DNA of 64,000 nt from Clostridium sp. NkU-1 (GCA_001312405.1 BBDR01000003.1:372001-436000), one strand, 5' to 3'; positions 10,987 to 21,961 are shown, counted from the first letter of the stretch. Made by a program: numbers and translations. Notes: generated from the sequence alone by a model not told the origin.

Positions 10987-13041
10987 TTGGAAATTATGGA
11001 GATAATAAAAAAAAGAGCATGGGTGAAAATGACAATTCTCCTTGCAGGTGTTTTTTTGTTGAGCATTATATCAACAAGAATGGTCTTACAGCTAATGAAT
11101 AAAAGCTTGGCAATTGGGAAAGAAATTTCATATGGAATCAGTGGGGAGAATGTTGTAGGAGAGCTACTTCCTGGTGACGAATTAAGGCAACAATTTGTGA
11201 TGCCAGTAGACCAGGTAAAGTTGATGAAAATTAAGGTTGGTACTTATCAAAGAAATAATTATGGCATTTTAGCTTTTGTACTTATTGATGATGAATCAGG
11301 TAAAGTTGTTTATGAAAAAGATATTAATACGCAAGAATTTAAGGATAATAATTATTATGATGTAGTACCTGATGGAAAGTTGGAAGTCATAAGAGGAAAG
11401 CTATATAGTGTTGTTATTACAATTAACCAGTCAACATCTGGCAGTGCCGTAACAGTTTATTATGACGGAAACTCCAATAGTACATTTTATCGGAACCATG
11501 TTATACAGAAGGGTGAATTATCTTTAAGCATAAGAGGGAATTATATTAAAAAAAGATGCAGCAATCTATATTTTTACTGCTTTCTTGATGCTGACATTTT
11601 CAGTAATATTGATGTATATTGTTTTAAATAGCAATAAAAAGCTTATGAATAATATTTTGTGGTTTGATAAGTTGATTGTAGTGGTTTTAATTTTTGTGCT
11701 GGCAGTGTTAATTTCTCAAGGTGGTGATCTTAATATATCTATTTTACATGCATATGAATTTTTGGATTGTATAAAAAAATGGTAAAATATTAGATTTTTA
11801 TAAAATAGCCACAGAAAATGCACTTTCCGGGAATTATTCTAATTGGGGAGCTGGGATATTATACAGTGCAAATTATAATATACTAATGTATTTTACCTTG
11901 GCAGTATGCTTCTGCCTATAAAAATATTAGAAGTAATAGTGCAAAAATCAATAAGCATACACTATGTAATTATTTACATTAATATAATAATAGGTTTTTT
12001 GTTAATATATTCTGGAACATTGATTCATAAACTATCTGTATGTTTTGGAGCTGATACTGAAGAAGCAAAAATTGTAAAATATATTTATTTATTGTCACCG
12101 ATAACATTATTTTCGACAGTCGGATTTGGCCAAATGGATATTTTTGGAGTTATTGTTATGCTTTGGGCCTTGATTTTTTATATGAATGAGAGGATGAATA
12201 CTTTTTCTTTATTGATATCAGTTGCAATTGCTTTAAAAGCTTTTCCTTTGTTTATATTTATACCGTTAGTTTTACTGATTGAAAAAAGGCTTATATATAT
12301 AATTAAGTACTTTGTTTTTGGTTTAAGCTGTCCATTGGTCTTTAAAGTAGTTTATGGTCGAGATCCTGTGTATGTTGAGATGAAAAAAGCCTTTGAAAAT
12401 TTTTATGGTTTTACAGGCAGGCTTTTTCAAAGTCAAATAGAGGGAGCCCACGGAGCAATATCTTTATTCATGTTATTGGTTTTCATAGTATGTTTTGCGT
12501 GCTATTATCATAATGTTGAGAAAGAATGCCTTTGGAAATATGTTATCATAGTACCTCTTGTAATATATTCGGGTTTTTCTATTCTTATTCAATGGCATCC
12601 GCAATATCTTATTATCTATTCTGTGTTCTTAGCACAGGCCTTTCTGATAAGTAAGGAGAAAAATCGATTCTTAGTATTGGAGTTTTTTTATTGGATTAGG
12701 ATATTTGGTAATTACATTGTTAGTGTGCGTAAAAAAATGTTGATAATTATATGTTAAACAACGGAATACTCGGAGTGGCTTTCCATAGATATTATGACGG
12801 TGTAACGATCAAGGAACTACTAGATGGCCTCGATTTTCAGTATTTGCAAGAAGCAATGATGACGATGTTTGCAGCCTCGATTTTGACAATTTTAATTGTT
12901 ACATTAAAAGAACAAAAGGGATTGAAAAAGTACGTATGCCAAGATGAAAGTCAGTTTTTAAGAGGCTATGTATATTTAAGAGTGTTACCGCTGATATTGT
13001 TCCTTGTGATATCTATTTATTTGTTTTATTATGTATGCTGA
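10987..13041 (+). CDS. Membrane glycosyltransferase, beta-domain plus GT-C-like helices (frameshifted)
   Basis: TTG start at 10987, 6 nt after GAGGAG (ATG at 10996 is the alternative). The product has an N-terminal helix (ILLAGVFLLSIIS), an extracytoplasmic beta-domain of about 150 residues, then about ten helices including TVGFGQMDIFGVIVMLWALI, a GQxD motif seen in GT-C/GT87 proteins. A late loop reads SILIQWHPQYLIIYSVFLAQ. The frame is broken at A7 near 11547 and 11772, a missing A near 11903, T7 near 12684 and A7 near 12732; corrected length is about 680 residues. The beta-domain resembles that of the gene at 926 in position and layout. Role: probably transfers a sugar from a polyprenyl carrier outside the membrane. 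Confidence 0.6.
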
Positions 13042-13095
13042 TTTTTATTAAGAGAGCCAAAGTGATCAGATTGGGACTAAGATGAGGAAAGAGTA

Positions 13096-14133
13096 TTGAA
13101 AAAGGAAAGAATTTTTTTATTTGGATTTCATTAGAGCTATTGCAACATTTACAATAGTATTAACGCATTATAATGCGCTATTTTTATATTTACCACAACC
13201 ACGGCCAGATAAATGTCTTTTATTATATCGAATATTTAATATTTACATTGGAAACTGGGGCGTTTCACTATTTTTTTATTATAAGTGGTGCAGCATTAAT
13301 GTATACTTATGACAAAAAGTTTGGACTTTGGGATTATTATAAGCGCAGAATGAAAAGTATTTATCCAATGTGGTGGATTGCATATATTATGGCAGCTTCT
13401 TATTGGTTTTTAAAATATAAAACTTATAATCCTTGGGGAGTTCCTAGTAATGAAAAGTGGAAAATTATTTTAAGCATTTTAGGATTTGATGCCTATTTTG
13501 AAGGAATTACTCCGGTTTTTAAGTTCATTGGTGAATGGTTTTTAGGATGCATTATACTTATGTATATTATTTTTCCTTTGCTGAGAAGAGCTGTGCAAAA
13601 TATCAAGACAAGTATGATTTTAGTACCTGTTGTCATTTTGTTATATTTTTTTGGGCATATACAAAAATAATACATTATTAGCAACTGATATTCTAGTCTA
13701 TGTAAGAATCCCAGAATTTCTATTTGGAATGATATATATGAAGTATTGGAAAAATAATTGTTCCAAAGTCTGTGTGTGCGTCTCTGTACTTGTGCTTGCA
13801 ATGAATCAAATTGTTCATCCATCAATCAATGCAACTGTGCAGACTACATATGTGGGAATTGCAAGCTTCTTATGTTTGGTTTTTATAGCGGAGTTTTTGC
13901 AGAGGATAAAGCTAGTCAAGCTATTGAGTACTATAATTTCTAAATATAGTTATCCTGTGTTTTTATTGCACCATTTAATCATATACGAAATAGCAGCGAA
14001 CTTTGACTTGAATAATATTTCGGAGGGGATGAATGCAATATTGTTCTTAATAATATGTGAAATTGTTGCAATAGGTGCATATTTACTTTATAAGTTAAAT
14101 TCAGAGTTTGCAAAGTGTTGGGGTGAGAACTAA
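13096..14133 (+). CDS. Acyltransferase family 3 membrane protein
   Basis: TTG start at 13096 behind GAGGAAAG. The restored N-terminus, FYLDFIRAIATFTIVLTHY, is the acyltransferase-3 signature, with the catalytic-type His in the first helix. It is followed by GNWGVSLFFIISGAALMYTY (the SG[F/A] helix), a YYKRRMKSIYPMWW segment and about eight more helices, the last with YPVFLLHHLIIYE. T7 runs near 13112, 13271 and 13645 each carry one extra base. Family members move acetyl or other acyl groups across the membrane onto sugars, so it probably O-acylates the surface glycan. Its length of about 345 residues is normal. Confidence 0.82.
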
Positions 14134-14301
14134 TTTTAATGTTAAATCTATTGTAACTTTGACATTTATGGTCAATTTGACATTAAGATGAAGCGTAATT
14201 GAATAAGGAATATTTGAATTTTAATTATGTGCTGGAATATGTTGTAATTTGAAGATGTTGTATATTTATCCTATGAGGCGTGAATGGAGGGTAAAATAGT
14301 G

Positions 14302-14361
14302 ATGGGAAGATTAACGGCAGTACTTCCGGTTAGGACCGGAAGCAGTAGGATAAAAAAATAG
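14302..14361 (+). pseudogene. Remnant of a CMP-sugar cytidylyltransferase N-terminus
   Basis: Behind a perfect GGAGG (14286-14290) an ATG opens a 19-residue peptide beginning MGRLTAVLPVRTGSSRIKK. This matches the N-terminal nucleotide-binding motif of acylneuraminate cytidylyltransferases (NeuA/KdsB-like, with PVR.GS.R.K.KN). The frame then stops. Correcting the A7 run at 14352-14358 adds only a few residues (NRYGADNY) before another stop. The rest of the gene is absent, with the FAD oxidoreductase starting 53 bp further on. This is best explained as a deletion that left the promoter-proximal end, suggesting the locus once made a CMP-activated sugar. Confidence 0.5.
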
Positions 14362-14413
14362 ATATGGGGCTGATAATTATTGACAAAAGGCAGCTATCAC
14401 AAAGGAGATAAAG

Positions 14414-15538
14414 ATGTATTTTGAACGAGTTATTATAGGTGGTGGGTTATATGGGTTATATTCAGCTTTACTGTGGCAAGATGGGAAAAAGAGTTTTGGT
14501 TTTAGAATATGATTCAGCTCCGTTTATGCGTGCTACATACATCAATCAGGCAAGAGTACACATGGGCTATCATTATCCCCGATCATATTCTACTGCGATT
14601 AAATCAGCAAATTACTTTTCACGGTTCAATGAAGAATATGACTTTTGTGTACATTCAGAATTTGATCAAGTTTATGCAACTTCTGCTGCCTTTTCATGGA
14701 CGGATGCAAATCAATTTAAAAAAGTTTTGCCATGATGCAGATATAAAATGTGAGGAATTATCTGTTCAAAAGTATTTTAAACCAGGTATGTGCGATGGTG
14801 CTTTCTTAACAAAAGAGTATACTTATGATGCACAAATTTTAAAAGAATGGCTAATGACTGAGATTGCAAAGTATCCTAATATAGAACTTCGATATAATGT
14901 ACGCATCCAAAATATCAAAAGAACTGAGAATTACTATGAGATGCATTTGAAATCAGGAGAAGTTATAAGTAGTGATTTTGTTTTAAATGCAACGTATGCC
15001 TCGGTAAATCAAATCCTTAGACAGTTGGATTTCGAACTATTTAAAATCAAATACGAATTATGTGAGATTATTTTATGTGAAGTGGATGACAAGTTAAATG
15101 ATATCGGCTTCACTGTTATGGACGGTCCTTTTTTTCTCAATTATGCCCTTTGGTAAGACTGGACTACATTCACTGACATCGGTAACATTCACACCTCATA
15201 TAACTAGTTATGATGAAGTTCCAATGTTTGAATGTCAGAAAAGGTGTAATGGGTATTGCAGTCCAGAACAATTAGGTAATTGTAACGACTGCATAGCTAA
15301 ACCAGCTTCTGCTTGGAACTATATGTCTAATTTGGCTCGGAAGTATATAAAAGAGGAATATGGATTTAAATACCATTCCTCTTTGTTTTCTATGAAGCCC
15401 ATCTTAAAAGCTTCTGAAATAGACGATTCAAGGCCAACGGTAATTAAATATTTTTCACAAAATCCAACATTTGTAAGTGTATTGAGTGGTAAAATCAATA
15501 CCGTATACGACTTAGACGATGTACTGAGAGGAGAATAA
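14414..15538 (+). CDS. FAD-dependent oxidoreductase (DAO-like), surface polysaccharide locus
   Basis: ATG 14414 follows AAAGGAG. The N-terminus VIIGGGLYGLYSA is a dinucleotide-binding GxGxxG, followed by an acidic strand end (VLVLEYD). The conserved stretch RATYINQARVHMGYHYPRS is characteristic of FAD oxidoreductases found in capsule and O-antigen clusters. A cysteine-rich region near the middle (ECQKRCNGYCSPEQLGNCND) is unusual and may bind metal. The frame is broken near 14475, at an A6 near 14720 and at T7 near 15127; corrected length is about 373 residues. It probably oxidises or rearranges a sugar intermediate. The substrate is unknown. Confidence 0.65.
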
Positions 15539-15539
15539 C

Positions 15540-16499
15540 ATGGTAAACAATAAAGAAAAAAAATTTTATATCTGTAGTTGCCTATGTTCATAATAATGAG
15601 AATGAACTGGAAAATTGGCTAGAGTATATTCTTGATCTGCTGAAAATACACTTCGATAAATATGAAATTGTCTTTGTTAACGACAATTCGTATGACAATA
15701 GCATTGCTATAATAAAAAAATTCGTGAAAGAACATCATATCGGTCATATAATTAATATTATACATATGAGCTACTATCATGGTTTAGAGGCCTCAATGAA
15801 TGCTGGTGTAGATTTAGCTATTGGGGATTTTATTTACGAATTTGATAATTTATTAGTCGAGTATGATCAAGATTTAATATGGAAAGTATATCAGCGATCC
15901 TTACAAGGATATGATATTGTCTCAGCAGCTTCAGGTGAAAAGATGGACGTTTTTTTCTACGATTTTTTATAAAATTTATAACTGGGGCAAGAGGCAAGAA
16001 GGAAGTGCCTACTCTTTGCAAAGGGAATCCTTTCGGATTTTATCTAGGCGTGCTATCAATCGGGTAAAAGCAATGGGCAATTCTATTCCTTATAGAAAAG
16101 CAATGTATATTAATTGTGGACTGCCATGTGACAGCATTTTTTATAGGACGAATGAAAATATAAAGAAGAGTTATGATAAAACGCAAATGAAAAATAGGAA
16201 GGAATTGGCCATTGATTCCTTGATTTTATTTACGGATACTGTTACAAAAGTAACCCTTTTGATTAGTTGCTTGTTTTTTTGCTTTTGCATTTTTGGTTGG
16301 TGGATATACAGTTTTTGTGTATTTGGGTAATCATCAGCCCGTAGAAGGCTGGGCACCTATTATGGGATTTTTGTCGGCTGGTTTTGGGGGTATTTTTATT
16401 ATACTAACTATTATCGTAAAATATCTGTCCTTAGCATTAAATATGTTGTTTAAAAAGCAGAATTATCTTATTAAAAGCATTGAAAAGATTACTGATTAG
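15540..16499 (+). CDS. Glycosyltransferase family 2 with C-terminal membrane helices
   Basis: ATG 15540 follows GAGAGGAG. The GT-A fold is visible as SVVAYVHNNENELENWLEY, then a strand VFVNDNSYDNS and a GLEASMNAGVDLAIGDFIYE segment. An acidic EFDNL replaces the usual DxD-type DADLQ motif of the following paralogue. Two C-terminal helices (about residues 235-300) anchor it in the membrane. Extra bases occur at A8 near 15557, T7 near 15951 and T7 near 16274. The fold is that of DPM1/GtrB-type enzymes that load sugars onto polyprenyl phosphate, but the changed metal-binding motif makes activity less certain. The next gene, 9 bp on, is a canonical member. Confidence 0.7.
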
Positions 16500-16508
16500 G
16501 GAGACGTT

Positions 16509-17455
16509 ATGAAACAATTAATAACAGTTATTGCACCAATGTACAATGAAGAAGAACTTGTTGAGGAGTATTGCCTAACTACGATGGCTGCATTAGACAA
16601 AAGCAATTATGCATATGAGATTCTTTTGGTAAATGACGGTTCTAAGGATAGAACCTTCTTAAAAATGCAGAAGATGCAAGAAGCACATCCAAATCATATT
16701 GGAATTATTGATTTGACAAGAAACTTTGGATTGGAAGGAGCAATTAATGCCGGAATACGCATGGCTGCAGGGAACATTGTTGTGGTTATGGATGCTGATT
16801 TACAAGATCCACCAGAATTGATTCTGGAAATGCTGAAAAAAATATGAATCTGGAGCAGATATTGTTATTGCTAATCGAGAGAAACGGAGAAATGATAATT
16901 TTTTTAAGCGGACGACTGCCTCTATATATTATAAAATTTTAGATGATTTATCTGGAAAAATACATCTAGAGAGAGGGGCGGCTAATTATCGTTTGCTTTC
17001 TGAACGAGCTCTAGAACAACTACGTGCCCTGCCTGAAGTTAATGGGGTCTTTCGTGTAACAGTTCCTTTTTTTGGGCATGAAAACTGAAACAGTAATATA
17101 TGATCGCAACCAACGTTTTGCGGGAAAGACAAAATACAACTTAAAATCTATGATACGATATGCTTTAGATAGTTTAACAGGTATTTCTATTGAACCATTA
17201 AGAAAGTTGAGTCTAATGCCCCTAGCTGCAGGTATTCTTTTTCTGATTAACATTGTAGGAATAGTTGTTTCTAACGGCTATTGGAGAGGATTTTTTTACA
17301 TTGGAATGCTTTTATCAGTATTTTCCGGATTGGGATTTGTAGCATTGGCATTAATTGGTGAATATATCGGACAAATTATGATCGAAAACAAACATCGTCC
17401 TACCTCTCTAATTTATAATTATAGTCCATCTTTAAATGGAAAGGAGTTTTTATAG
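16509..17455 (+). CDS. GtrB/DPM1-like polyprenyl-phosphate glycosyltransferase (GT2)
   Basis: The N-terminal GT2 motifs are clear: VIAPMYNEEELVEEYC, LLVNDGSKDRT, TRNFGLEGAINAGIRMA and the metal/nucleotide site VVVMDADLQDPPEL. Two C-terminal helices follow, ending with the family GEYIGQIMIENKHRP tail. One extra base in A7 near 16836 and one in T7 near 17065 split it into three frames; corrected length is about 315 residues. It is expected to load a sugar onto undecaprenyl phosphate at the inner membrane face. This would feed the GtrA-like flippase at 19202 and the GT-C enzymes at 8687 and 10987. Its stop overlaps the GTG of the next gene. Confidence 0.85.
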
Positions 17456-18405
17456 TGGAATATGTGAGATTAGGTAATTCAGGCCTGAAAATTACAGAAA
17501 TAACATTTGGAACAGCTTTGACCATAGGTACTGAAAGTACTGCCCAAGGATATGCAGAAGCCATGATTGATACAGCCTGGGAATTGGGAATTCGTTCGTT
17601 TGATACGTCTAATAATTATGGCCAAGCGGAGCGTTTAATTGGGCAAGCTCTAAAAAAGTACCCTAGAGAGCAATATGTTCTGTCTACTAAGGGGTCATGG
17701 CCTATTGGAGATTCTCCATATCATAAGGGGTTGTCCAGGAAACATATTTTATGGGCATTTGAAGAATCTATGGATAAACTTGGAATGGGCTATGTGGATT
17801 TGTATTATGCACATCGATATGATCCGGAGGTTCCAATGGAAGAAATAGTCCGTACTTTCAATTATTTGATTGAAAGTGGGAAGGTAAGATACTGGGCAAC
17901 ATCAGAATGGCCTCAAAGTGCATTAGAGGAATGCTGGACAGTATGTGAAAAATTAAACTTAGAAAAACCTATAACAGAACAGTTTATTTATTCCTACGCA
18001 TTAAGAAAGGCTGAGCAAAATGGGGTAAAAAGGTTCTGCGTCACAAATGGTTTAGGCAGCCTAGGTTTTTCTCCTTTATGCCAAGGGTATTTAACAGGTA
18101 AATATCGTAATAATATACCAAAAGATTCGCGTATTGCCAAAAGTGATATACTTCATTATGATAAGACTAAAAATTTTTATGTTCAAAACAAAGAGAGTAT
18201 AGACTTCTTTTTAGATACTTGTGATAAATATCATGTGTCCTATACTGCTGCTGCATTGCAATGGTGTCTGAGACAAAAGATTTATCCGGTTTTAGGTGCA
18301 AGCAAACCAGAACAATTGAAAGAAAGCATTCAAGCCTTATCACATAAAGTCCCAGAAGCATTGTGGAAGGACTTAGAGACATTCAAATCAAGAGGAGTAA
18401 ATTGA
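17455..18405 (+). CDS. Aldo/keto reductase
   Basis: An intact 316-residue frame. GTG start overlaps the preceding TAG by one base, with AAGGAG 9 nt upstream. AKR motifs: RSFDTSNNYGQAERLIG (catalytic Asp and Tyr), YVLSTKGSW (Lys), MGYVDLYYAHRYDPE (His), a PLCQGYLTGKY loop, and a C-terminal VLGASKPEQLKES that binds the cofactor phosphate. It reduces a carbonyl with NAD(P)H. In this operon a keto-sugar is the likely substrate, but that is inferred from position. It overlaps the next gene by one base (TGATG), so the two are translationally coupled. Confidence 0.88.
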   Translation: MEYVRLGNSGLKITEITFGTALTIGTESTAQGYAEAMIDTAWELGIRSFDTSNNYGQAERLIGQALKKYPREQYVLSTKGSWPIGDSPYHKGLSRKHILWAFEESMDKLGMGYVDLYYAHRYDPEVPMEEIVRTFNYLIESGKVRYWATSEWPQSALEECWTVCEKLNLEKPITEQFIYSYALRKAEQNGVKRFCVTNGLGSLGFSPLCQGYLTGKYRNNIPKDSRIAKSDILHYDKTKNFYVQNKESIDFFLDTCDKYHVSYTAAALQWCLRQKIYPVLGASKPEQLKESIQALSHKVPEALWKDLETFKSRGVN

Positions 18406-19196
18406 TGAAATTGGCAATATCAAATATAGCATGGAATCCTCAAAATAATACGGAAGTTTTTTTCTATAATGGAAAAATATCATTATCTTGGGTTAGAGAT
18501 CGCTCCCTCTATTATCGTTGGAGAGAATCCTTATTCAAAATGCAAAGAAGCAAAGCTCTTTGCTCAGAAGCTTAAAGAACAATACGGATTTTCAATTTGC
18601 TCCATGCAATCTATTTGGTATGGAAAGCAGGAAGAAATATTTGCAGACGCACAGCAGCGGGAGGAATTAAAGAATTATACATATCAGGCTATAAATTTCG
18701 CACGGGAAATTGGTTGCCCCAATATTGTCTTTGGATGTCCTAAAAATCGTAATTTATATCATGAAGATGACTATCAGGTTGCTGTTGAATTTTTTTAGAG
18801 AACTAGGCGATGTGGCTTATCGTTCAGATACCACGCTGGCACTTGAGGCAAACCCAATAATATACGGAACGAATTTTTTTGAATAAGACGGAAGAGGCAC
18901 TGGAAATTATAAAAGAGATTAACTCGCCAGGTCTTAAATTAAATTTAGATTTAGGGACTATGATTTTCAACAACGAAGATATCTCTATGTTTGCTGGACA
19001 AGGAAAATGGATTAATCATGTTCATATCAGTGAACCTGGGCTTAAAATGATTGAACAGCGAAAACTCCATGAAGAAGTAAAATACATTCTAATGGCTGAG
19101 GATTATGAGCATTACATTTCAGTTGAAATGGGAAAACAAGATAATTTGGACGAACTGAAAAATGTATTAAGATACATTACAACAATTTATGGATAA
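18405..19196 (+). CDS. Sugar phosphate isomerase/epimerase-like TIM barrel protein (frameshifted)
   Basis: ATG 18405 behind AGAGGAG. The restored protein of about 262 residues has the xylose-isomerase-like TIM-barrel pattern. It starts KLAISNIAWNP, then HYLGLEIAPSII, CPNIVFGCPKNRN, TTLALEANPIIYG (metal-ligand Glu), LKLNLDLGTMIFN (Asp), WINHVHISEPGL (His) and YISVEMGKQD (Glu). These acidic residues and the histidine would bind a divalent metal. T7 runs near 18456, 18790 and 18873 each hold one extra base. It probably isomerises or epimerises a sugar for the glycan. The partner aldo-keto reductase is encoded just upstream. Confidence 0.72.
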
Positions 19197-19201
19197 AGAA
19201 T

Positions 19202-19604
19202 ATGATAAAAATTAATATTAAGGAAACATTTTTATATCTTTTTTTTGGAGTATGCACCACCATTATCAATACTGCTGTTTATGCACTTTTATATGAGACA
19301 AACTTGATGCGGAATGTCCCGAGTAATATTATTGCGTGGGTTTTAGCTGTTTTATTTGCTTTTATCACAAATAAACTCTGGGTTTTTAAAAGTAGGAATA
19401 TGTCTCGAAAGGAATTATTGAATGAAGTTGTAAGTTTTTTTCTCTTGTCGAATTGCCACTGGTGTTCTAGATATTATCATCATGTACATTGGAGTAAATA
19501 AATTGGGATTTATTGGAGTTGGCGTCAAAGTTTTTTCTAATGTTATAGTCATTGTGTTGAATTATGTGGCAAGTAAGGCTTATATCTTCAAGAGTAAACG
19601 GTAA
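19202..19604 (+). CDS. GtrA-like membrane protein
   Basis: ATG 19202, 5 bp after the previous stop. The restored 134-residue protein has four helices and the GtrA-family motifs FGVCTTIINTAVYALLY, FAFITNKLWVFKSR and, at the end, VLNYVASKAYIFKSKR. The T7 run near 19436 carries one extra base. GtrA proteins are thought to flip polyprenyl-phosphate-linked sugars made by GtrB-type enzymes, so this protein fits with the GT2 protein at 16509 and the GT-C enzymes upstream as a side-branch glycosylation set. Confidence 0.82.
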
Positions 19605-20149
19605 AGCGGGACAAATTAACAATGTTAACTATTTTATCGGAAAAACGAAGATTGCCCCAATTAAGAATATTGGAAGAAACAAAATAATTGACAATCCTTT
19701 TTTTTAGAGGATAATTGGCGAGACGAACTTGTGGAGATGGGCATATAACATATCCCGTTAAGAAATACTTTGAAAATACAGACATTCCCTATAACGATGG
19801 AATCCATGTGCTGTATATAAAGTCTTTCGTGGACTATGGTTCGGAAATGTGAATCTAATGCAGTATTTTAAGGTAGCAGACCATGGTGGCATGAGATAGG
19901 ACAAAACATCAAAGCGTGTGTGATTTTGAAATACGAGGAAAGATGGAATGATATTATGTGCGATGTTAGCGGAAAGATTTATAAAGAAGTCAAGAAGGAA
20001 GCGGCTATTAATATAGCATGAAAAGGCCTTGCAGTGAATGTGGTCGCAGATTTTATTGGGAAAAGCGTTCAGCAAAACACTATTACAAGACGTTGATTTG
20101 CTCATAAATTTACTTTTGGAGTTTTTTTCTTTTTAGTAGGTAAAGTCAA
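19605..20149 (+). other. Region without an intact gene; unidentified coding remnants
   Basis: No frame over about 115 codons exists on either strand. Short coding-like pieces appear on the + strand (for example around WHEIGQNIKACVILKYEE near 19890-19940). On the - strand a segment near 19800-19830 is 19 of 21 identical, in inverted orientation, to part of the glycosyltransferase gene at 20150 (residues YTAHGFH). This suggests decayed and possibly rearranged glycan genes. I cannot assign a family. Confidence 0.4.
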
Positions 20150-21316
20150 ATGAAAAATATAAAAAAAGCACTTTTAGTTACTACCGTTAGTGGCTTCGTT
20201 CCCCAATTTGAGATGTCAAATGTCCGGATACTTCAAGAGATGGGGTACGAAGTTCATTATGCTGCCAATTATAATACTCCTTCCTATGGTAATGACAATC
20301 ATCGGTTGGAAGGAACTGGCATTATACAACATCAGATTGATTTTGTTCGAAATCCTTTTAATCTCAAAGGCCTTACAATTTATAAGCAGCTTAAGAAACT
20401 GATGCAGATAGAACGTTTTGACCTTGTTCATTGCCATACACCTATGGGAGGTGTTATGGCCAGGCTCGCTGCGCATTCAACCCAAACATCGCCGGTTATT
20501 TATACAGCACACGGATTTCATTTTTACACAGGTGCCTCTATGATCAACTGGTTATGTTATTATCCCGTAGAAAAATTTCTATCATATTTTACAGATGAAT
20601 TAATTTGTATAAATAAAGAAGATTATGAAAGAGCGAAAAAAAAATTTCATGCAAAATATATTGATTATATTCCGGGTGTAGGTATAAGTATAGATAAAAT
20701 TCGAAGAGATATTGATATTAGGCTTAAAAAGGAGGAACTGGGACTTCCGAAAGATAAAATAATTCTCCTTTCTTCTGGAGAATTGATAAAAAGAAAGAAC
20801 CATGAAGTCACAATTCGAGCGATTGCACATTTAAAACAGTATTCTAACAATTTTCACTATATTATTTGTGGACAAGGTGCATTAAATGAGTATCTTCGTG
20901 AATTAGTAGAGACACTTAATGTATCAGATTCCATTTCCTTCCTAGGATATCGAAAGGATATGATGGAAGTTTTTCAAGTAGCAGATATATTTCTTTTTCC
21001 CTCTTTCCAAGAGGGGCTCCCAATGGCCTTATTAGAGGCTATGGCATACGGCCTTCCGGTTGTCTGTTCAGATATTCGCGGAAACCGTGATTTGATGGGG
21101 AGAGGCTCCGAAGGATCATTAAAGTATTGCGAGGGAGGAATTATGATAAGAGAGGTCGATAATGCCTCTGCTTATAGTCAGGCAATTTATTTCTTATTAC
21201 AGAATAAAAATCTAATGTATGAAATGGGGGATAAGAATAGTGTACGTGCTAAAGAATTTAGCGATAAGAGTGTAAAAGCTGCTATGTCAAAAATATATCA
21301 TAAATTACTGACTTAA
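20150..21316 (+). CDS. Glycosyltransferase family 4
   Basis: One of the few intact frames in the AT-rich locus, 388 residues. The N-terminal GT-B domain reads ALLVTTVSGFVPQFEM and continues through DLVHCHTPMGGVMARLAA and VIYTAHGFHFYTGA, a hallmark of EpsD/CapM-like enzymes. The C-terminal domain has LLSSGELIKRKNH and the donor-binding EGLPMALLEAMAYGLPVV with the conserved Glu pair. An A9 run inside the gene (20637-20645) is in frame, showing not every long run here is miscalled. It probably adds an N-acetylhexosamine or related sugar to the lipid-linked glycan. The gene precedes the insertion sequence and may be the last gene of this locus. Confidence 0.88.
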   Translation: MKNIKKALLVTTVSGFVPQFEMSNVRILQEMGYEVHYAANYNTPSYGNDNHRLEGTGIIQHQIDFVRNPFNLKGLTIYKQLKKLMQIERFDLVHCHTPMGGVMARLAAHSTQTSPVIYTAHGFHFYTGASMINWLCYYPVEKFLSYFTDELICINKEDYERAKKKFHAKYIDYIPGVGISIDKIRRDIDIRLKKEELGLPKDKIILLSSGELIKRKNHEVTIRAIAHLKQYSNNFHYIICGQGALNEYLRELVETLNVSDSISFLGYRKDMMEVFQVADIFLFPSFQEGLPMALLEAMAYGLPVVCSDIRGNRDLMGRGSEGSLKYCEGGIMIREVDNASAYSQAIYFLLQNKNLMYEMGDKNSVRAKEFSDKSVKAAMSKIYHKLLT

Positions 21317-21586
21317 TTTTTTATAATAGTAGATTTTTATATCGAGACTGTTTCAAAGTCTGCGTAAACTCAAAAACTGATATAAGATAGCCATTTGTTT
21401 CCATGAGGAGAGATCATTTTTTTCGGTCTTTCCTCTTTGTTTGTATTATAATGCAGATTCCTGGTATGTCAAGAGTAAGCGTCAAATATGTTGGTGTGTA
21501 TATTTTTACTTTTAATTGTGAGATAATGTTTCTAATTCTAAAAGTCTTAAGGAACTTAAGTACCTTAAGGGATTGGAGATTTATCT

Positions 21587-21961
21587 ATGGATCGCCTAAC
21601 CGTAGCAACTGATTTCCAGAAACTCAGCCTTTGGATTGAACGGATTAAGGAATGCAGGGCAAGCAATCAGAAAGTGTCTGATTGGTGTACCGCTCATGAT
21701 GTCAGTATAAAATCCTATTATTATTGGCTTCGCAAAATTAAGCGCGAAGCGTTTGATGCAATTCCTGCTGAAAGAAAACCTAAAGTTCCAACAGTTACCT
21801 CCCAGCCCTCTATGTTTGCTGAAGTTCCGCATACAACTGCCAATTTCAGCTCATCAACCGCTGTCATCATCAGACTTGGAAATACAACTCTGGAAATCCA
21901 GAATGGTGCGGATCAGGAAACAATCGAAAATACCCTACGTACCATCAAGCATCTATGTTAG
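21587..21961 (+). CDS. tnpA: IS66 accessory protein TnpA
   Basis: An intact 124-residue frame. The N-terminal part (residues 10-55: WIERIKECRASNQKVSDWCT, then a YYYWLRKIKRE helix) is the helix-turn-helix of IS66 OrfA proteins. The C-terminal half ends with a strand pattern VIIRLGNTTLEIQNG and a DQETIENTLRTIKHL helix, also typical. It overlaps tnpB by 7 bases. Required with TnpB for IS66 transposition; the mechanism is not settled. Confidence 0.88.
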   Translation: MDRLTVATDFQKLSLWIERIKECRASNQKVSDWCTAHDVSIKSYYYWLRKIKREAFDAIPAERKPKVPTVTSQPSMFAEVPHTTANFSSSTAVIIRLGNTTLEIQNGADQETIENTLRTIKHLC

